Assembly (NCBI RefSeq): GCF_020639365.1
Contig: NZ_JAINUL010000001.1
Location: 6,561,157 to 6,622,766, forward strand
Direction: 5' to 3'
Length of the DNA stretch: 61,610 nt
Source of the DNA: Streptomyces flavotricini
Lineage (GTDB): Bacteria > Actinomycetota > Actinomycetes > Streptomycetales > Streptomycetaceae
Both the position numbers and the translations under genes were made by a program. Below the pieces are notes generated by a model. The model was given only the letters and a program-made list of their open reading frames with translations, was not told the DNA's origin and ran no database searches. How positions within the stretch are numbered: the first letter of the stretch is position 1; every line of letters starts with the position of its first letter. Positions 59,771 through 61,610 of this stretch are shown piece after piece.

Positions 59771-60412
59771 ATGAGCGCGCGCCCCGACCGTACGCCCCTG
59801 GCCCGGTCCTTCTTCGACCGGCCGGTCCTCACCGTGGCACCGGATCTCCTCGGCCGGATCCTGGTCCGCCGCACCCCCGAAGGCCCGATGGAACTCCGCA
59901 TCACCGAGGTGGAGGCGTACGAGGGGGAGGCCGACCCGGGCTCCCACGCCTACCGGGGGCGCACACGGCGCAACGCATCGATGTTCGGTCCGCCCGGACA
60001 CGCGTACGTCTACTTCATCTACGGCATGTGGTTCAGCCTCAACCTGGTGTGCGGCCCACAGGGGCACGCGAGTGGGGTGCTGCTGCGCGCGGGTGAGATC
60101 ACCGTGGGCGCCGACCTGGCCCGCAAACGTCGACTTTCAGCCAGAAGCGACGGAGAACTGGCCAAAGGGCCGGCGCGCCTGGCCACCGCCCTGGCGGTCG
60201 ACCGTTCCCTGGACGGCACCGACCTCTGTGCCGGTCCCGATTCGCCCCTGGCGCTCCTGACGGGTACCGCCACCCCGTCCGACCTGGTGGGCAACGGCCC
60301 GCGCACGGGAGTCGGCGGTGCCGGCGCGGATCACCCGTACCGCTACTGGATCACTCACGACCCGACGGTGAGCCCGTACCGCGCCCATGCGCCACGCCGC
60401 CGTTCAACTTGA
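59771..60412 (+). CDS. DNA-3-methyladenine glycosylase (AAG/MPG family)
   Basis: A 213-residue base-excision repair enzyme. The active site is TEVEAYEGEADPGSHAYRGR (catalytic Glu, about residues 45-64), followed by RNASMFGPPGHAYVYFIYGM and LNLVCGPQGHASGVLLRAGE; GPARLATALAV is in the C-terminal half. It removes alkylated purines such as 3-methyladenine and hypoxanthine. Alone, just ahead of the rRNA region. Confidence 0.92.
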   Translation: MSARPDRTPLARSFFDRPVLTVAPDLLGRILVRRTPEGPMELRITEVEAYEGEADPGSHAYRGRTRRNASMFGPPGHAYVYFIYGMWFSLNLVCGPQGHASGVLLRAGEITVGADLARKRRLSARSDGELAKGPARLATALAVDRSLDGTDLCAGPDSPLALLTGTATPSDLVGNGPRTGVGGAGADHPYRYWITHDPTVSPYRAHAPRRRST

Positions 60413-60774
60413 CTCCACCTTGGCGGACGCCTAACGTAGCCCGAGCCGCTTGAACGGGGCACTGCTATCAGCAGACCTCCTGGGCGGCCAACCCACTACC
60501 TACGACGTTCCCCTGGCGGGGTCGATTTCGGCATGCCCGAATTCGAATCCGGTGGCTCGATTATGAGCCGCAAGGGATAAGCGCTAAAGTGGTGGAACGC
60601 CGAAAGGCAAAGGCCCCCAACGGCCGCCGAATTCAAATCCGAGTCGGAAACGGCAACGAAATGATCTGGTAGAGTTGGAAACGAAGAACGAAAGCCCGGA
60701 GGAAAGCCCCAGCAAGTGTTGCTGAGGGTGAGTACAAAGGAAGCGTCCGTTCCTTGAGAACTCAACAGCGTGCC
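60413..60774 (+). promoter_or_regulatory. rRNA operon promoter and 16S leader region
   Basis: No coding gene. Two -10-like hexamers, TAAAGT (60585-60590) and TAGAGT (60670-60675), fit the multiple promoters of Streptomyces rrn operons. The segment ending CCTTGAGAACTCAACAGCGTGCC (60752-60774) is the conserved leader that normally precedes 16S rRNA. Here 16S does not follow; see the adjacent 23S fragment. Confidence 0.75.
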
Positions 60775-60836
60775 CCAGATGTGGAAGCCCGGTAACGGGT
60801 GGAGCTGACTGGTACTAATAGGCCGAGGGCTTGTCC
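60775..60836 (+). rRNA. 23S rRNA, last ~60 nt only
   Basis: The sequence CCAGATGTGGAAGCCCGGTA through GACTGGTACTAATAGGCCGA and GGGCTTGTCC is the standard 3' end of actinobacterial 23S rRNA. Everything upstream, roughly the whole 16S gene, spacer and most of 23S, is missing: the 16S leader joins it directly at about 60775. Either a collapsed assembly or a genuine deletion. The 23S-5S spacer follows (60837-60942). Confidence 0.85.
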
Positions 60837-60942
60837 TCAGTTGCTCGCGTCCACTGTGTTAGTTCTGAAGCAACGAACAGTTGCTGGTTTCTAGAGCTGG
60901 AACACAACTATAAAGTGTGCTTGTTCGCTCGAAACCGATAGG

Positions 60943-61131
60943 GTTTCGGTGGTCATAGCGTTAGGGAAACGCCCGGTTACATTCCGAACCCGGAAGCTAA
61001 GCCTTTCAGCGCCGATGGTACTGCAGGGGGGACCCTGGCCCGGTTACATTCCGAACCCGGAAGCTAAGCCTTTCAGCGCCGATGGTACTGCAGGGGGGAC
61101 CCTGTGGGAGAGTAGGACGCCGCCGAACAAT
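60943..61131 (+). rRNA. 5S rRNA with a 67-bp internal tandem duplication
   Basis: Starts GTTTCGGTGGTCATAGCG and ends GACGCCGCCGAACAATC like a normal Streptomyces 5S, but spans ~189 nt instead of ~122. Positions 60971-61037 and 61038-61104 are identical 67-mers (GCCCGGTTACATTCC... GGACCCTG). A single copy would give a normal 5S. The product as written could not fold as standard 5S. Natural duplication or assembly error. Confidence 0.85.
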
Positions 61132-61136
61132 CTTTC

Positions 61137-61189
61137 AAAGGACCCTTGGTCCAGCGTTCAACGCTGGACCAAGGGTCCTTTTTGTTTTT
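61137..61189 (+). terminator. rRNA operon terminator
   Basis: Arms 61137-61157 and 61161-61181 form a perfect 21-bp stem around TCA, followed by TTGTTTTT. A strong rho-independent terminator just after 5S. Confidence 0.92.
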
Positions 61190-61269
61190 CACCTCTTTAC
61201 GCCGAAGCGCGGCCATGGGTTGGTTGCGCGAGAATGACTAGCGGTACCCCGAAGACAGGAGTCACACCC

Positions 61270-61610
61270 ATGTCCAACTCTCCCGACGATCGTCCGGAGC
61301 GCGAGCCTCGGCGCAACGACGGCGGTGACAGGGGCGGCTACCGCGGGGGCCGTGACGACCGTGGCGGTGACCGTGGTGGCTTCCGCCGCGACGACCGCGG
61401 TGGCCGTCCGACCGGTGACCGTCCTTCCGGTGCCGGCGGCGGCTTCCGCCGTGACGACCGCGGCGGGCGTCCCGCCTCCGGCGGTGGCGGCGGTGGTTTC
61501 CGCCGCGATGACCGTGGTGGCGACCGTCCGTCGTACCCCCGTCGTGACGACGACCGCGGCGGGCGCCCCTCGTACCCGCGTCGCGACGACGACCGCGGCG
61601 GTTTCCGCGG
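61270..61610 (+). CDS. Arg/Gly/Asp-repeat protein, N-terminal part
   Basis: Runs off the right edge after ~113 codons. Starts MSNSPDDRPEREPRRNDGGD and continues as RGG- and RRDDRGG-type repeats (GGFRRDDRGGRP, SYPRRDDDRGG), a low-complexity, highly charged and probably RNA-binding or disordered region. The functional domain lies outside the window; I have seen similar N-termini on TPR-like and RNA-related Streptomyces proteins but cannot decide. ATG 61270 has AGGAG 9 nt upstream. Confidence 0.65.
   Translation, partial: MSNSPDDRPEREPRRNDGGDRGGYRGGRDDRGGDRGGFRRDDRGGRPTGDRPSGAGGGFRRDDRGGRPASGGGGGGFRRDDRGGDRPSYPRRDDDRGGRPSYPRRDDDRGGFR

Overview
The window is high-GC DNA with codon use, GTG/TTG starts, leaderless promoters and marker genes typical of a Streptomyces chromosome. 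Diagnostic genes are a pitH2-type phosphate transporter under a PHO box, the 73-residue nucleoid protein Gbn, the short chaplin ChpE, a streptophobe-family membrane protein, an SGM_5486-type microprotein and Spo0M. From memory, pitH2 (SCO1845), gbn (SCO1839), tyrS (SCO1818), fabG/fabI (SCO1815/1814), serB (SCO1808) and chpE (SCO1800) run in the same order in S. coelicolor. I therefore read this as a conserved core-chromosome block with a few inserted or decayed pieces.

Region by region. 1-2.1 kb: start of a cobD/cbiB gene behind a cobalamin riboswitch, then a PhoP-controlled phosphate permease with a small partner protein. 2.4-10.9 kb: hydrolases, an ABC-F protein behind a possible 7-codon leader peptide, gbn with GATC sites upstream, an enoyl-CoA hydratase, and a quinone-oxidoreductase-like gene that looks frameshifted. 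11-13.3 kb: a five-gene Asp23/AmaP envelope-stress operon. 13.3-18.9 kb: SDR, SURF1, an exonuclease-BRCT protein and a large RING-finger protein. 19-24 kb: a TetR regulator divergent from an acetoacetate-decarboxylase-like/SDR/two-amidohydrolase catabolic operon, followed by a decayed gene. 24.5-29 kb: sterol-desaturase-like protein, lysoplasmalogenase, alcohol dehydrogenase and a secreted subtilisin. 29.2-33.7 kb: DUF485/acetate symporter pair, moaA and small membrane proteins.

33.7-40.3 kb: tyrS, the tldE/tldD pair, and the fatty-acid synthesis pair fabG-fabI. 40.3-44.8 kb: a GntR/MFS divergent pair with a microprotein, sixA and serB. 45-50.2 kb: streptophobe, a double-FHA ABC transporter, and a secreted SLT transglycosylase with a structured leader. 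50.6-52.9 kb: a GAF histidine kinase/response regulator pair and chpE. 53.1-53.3 kb: a chimeric remnant of two insertion sequences. 54.2-60.4 kb: ABC ATPase, NfeD and SPFH membrane proteins, TauE permease, HNH nuclease, PEBP protein, Spo0M and a 3-methyladenine glycosylase.

60.4-61.2 kb is the most anomalous part. An rRNA operon leader runs directly into the last ~60 nt of 23S rRNA, with no 16S and almost no 23S, and the following 5S gene carries an exact 67-bp internal tandem duplication. Either this is an assembly collapse over a repeated rrn operon, or it is a truly degraded operon. The window ends inside a gene for an Arg/Gly/Asp-repeat protein.

Product names come from motifs and recalled family resemblance; no database search was run.
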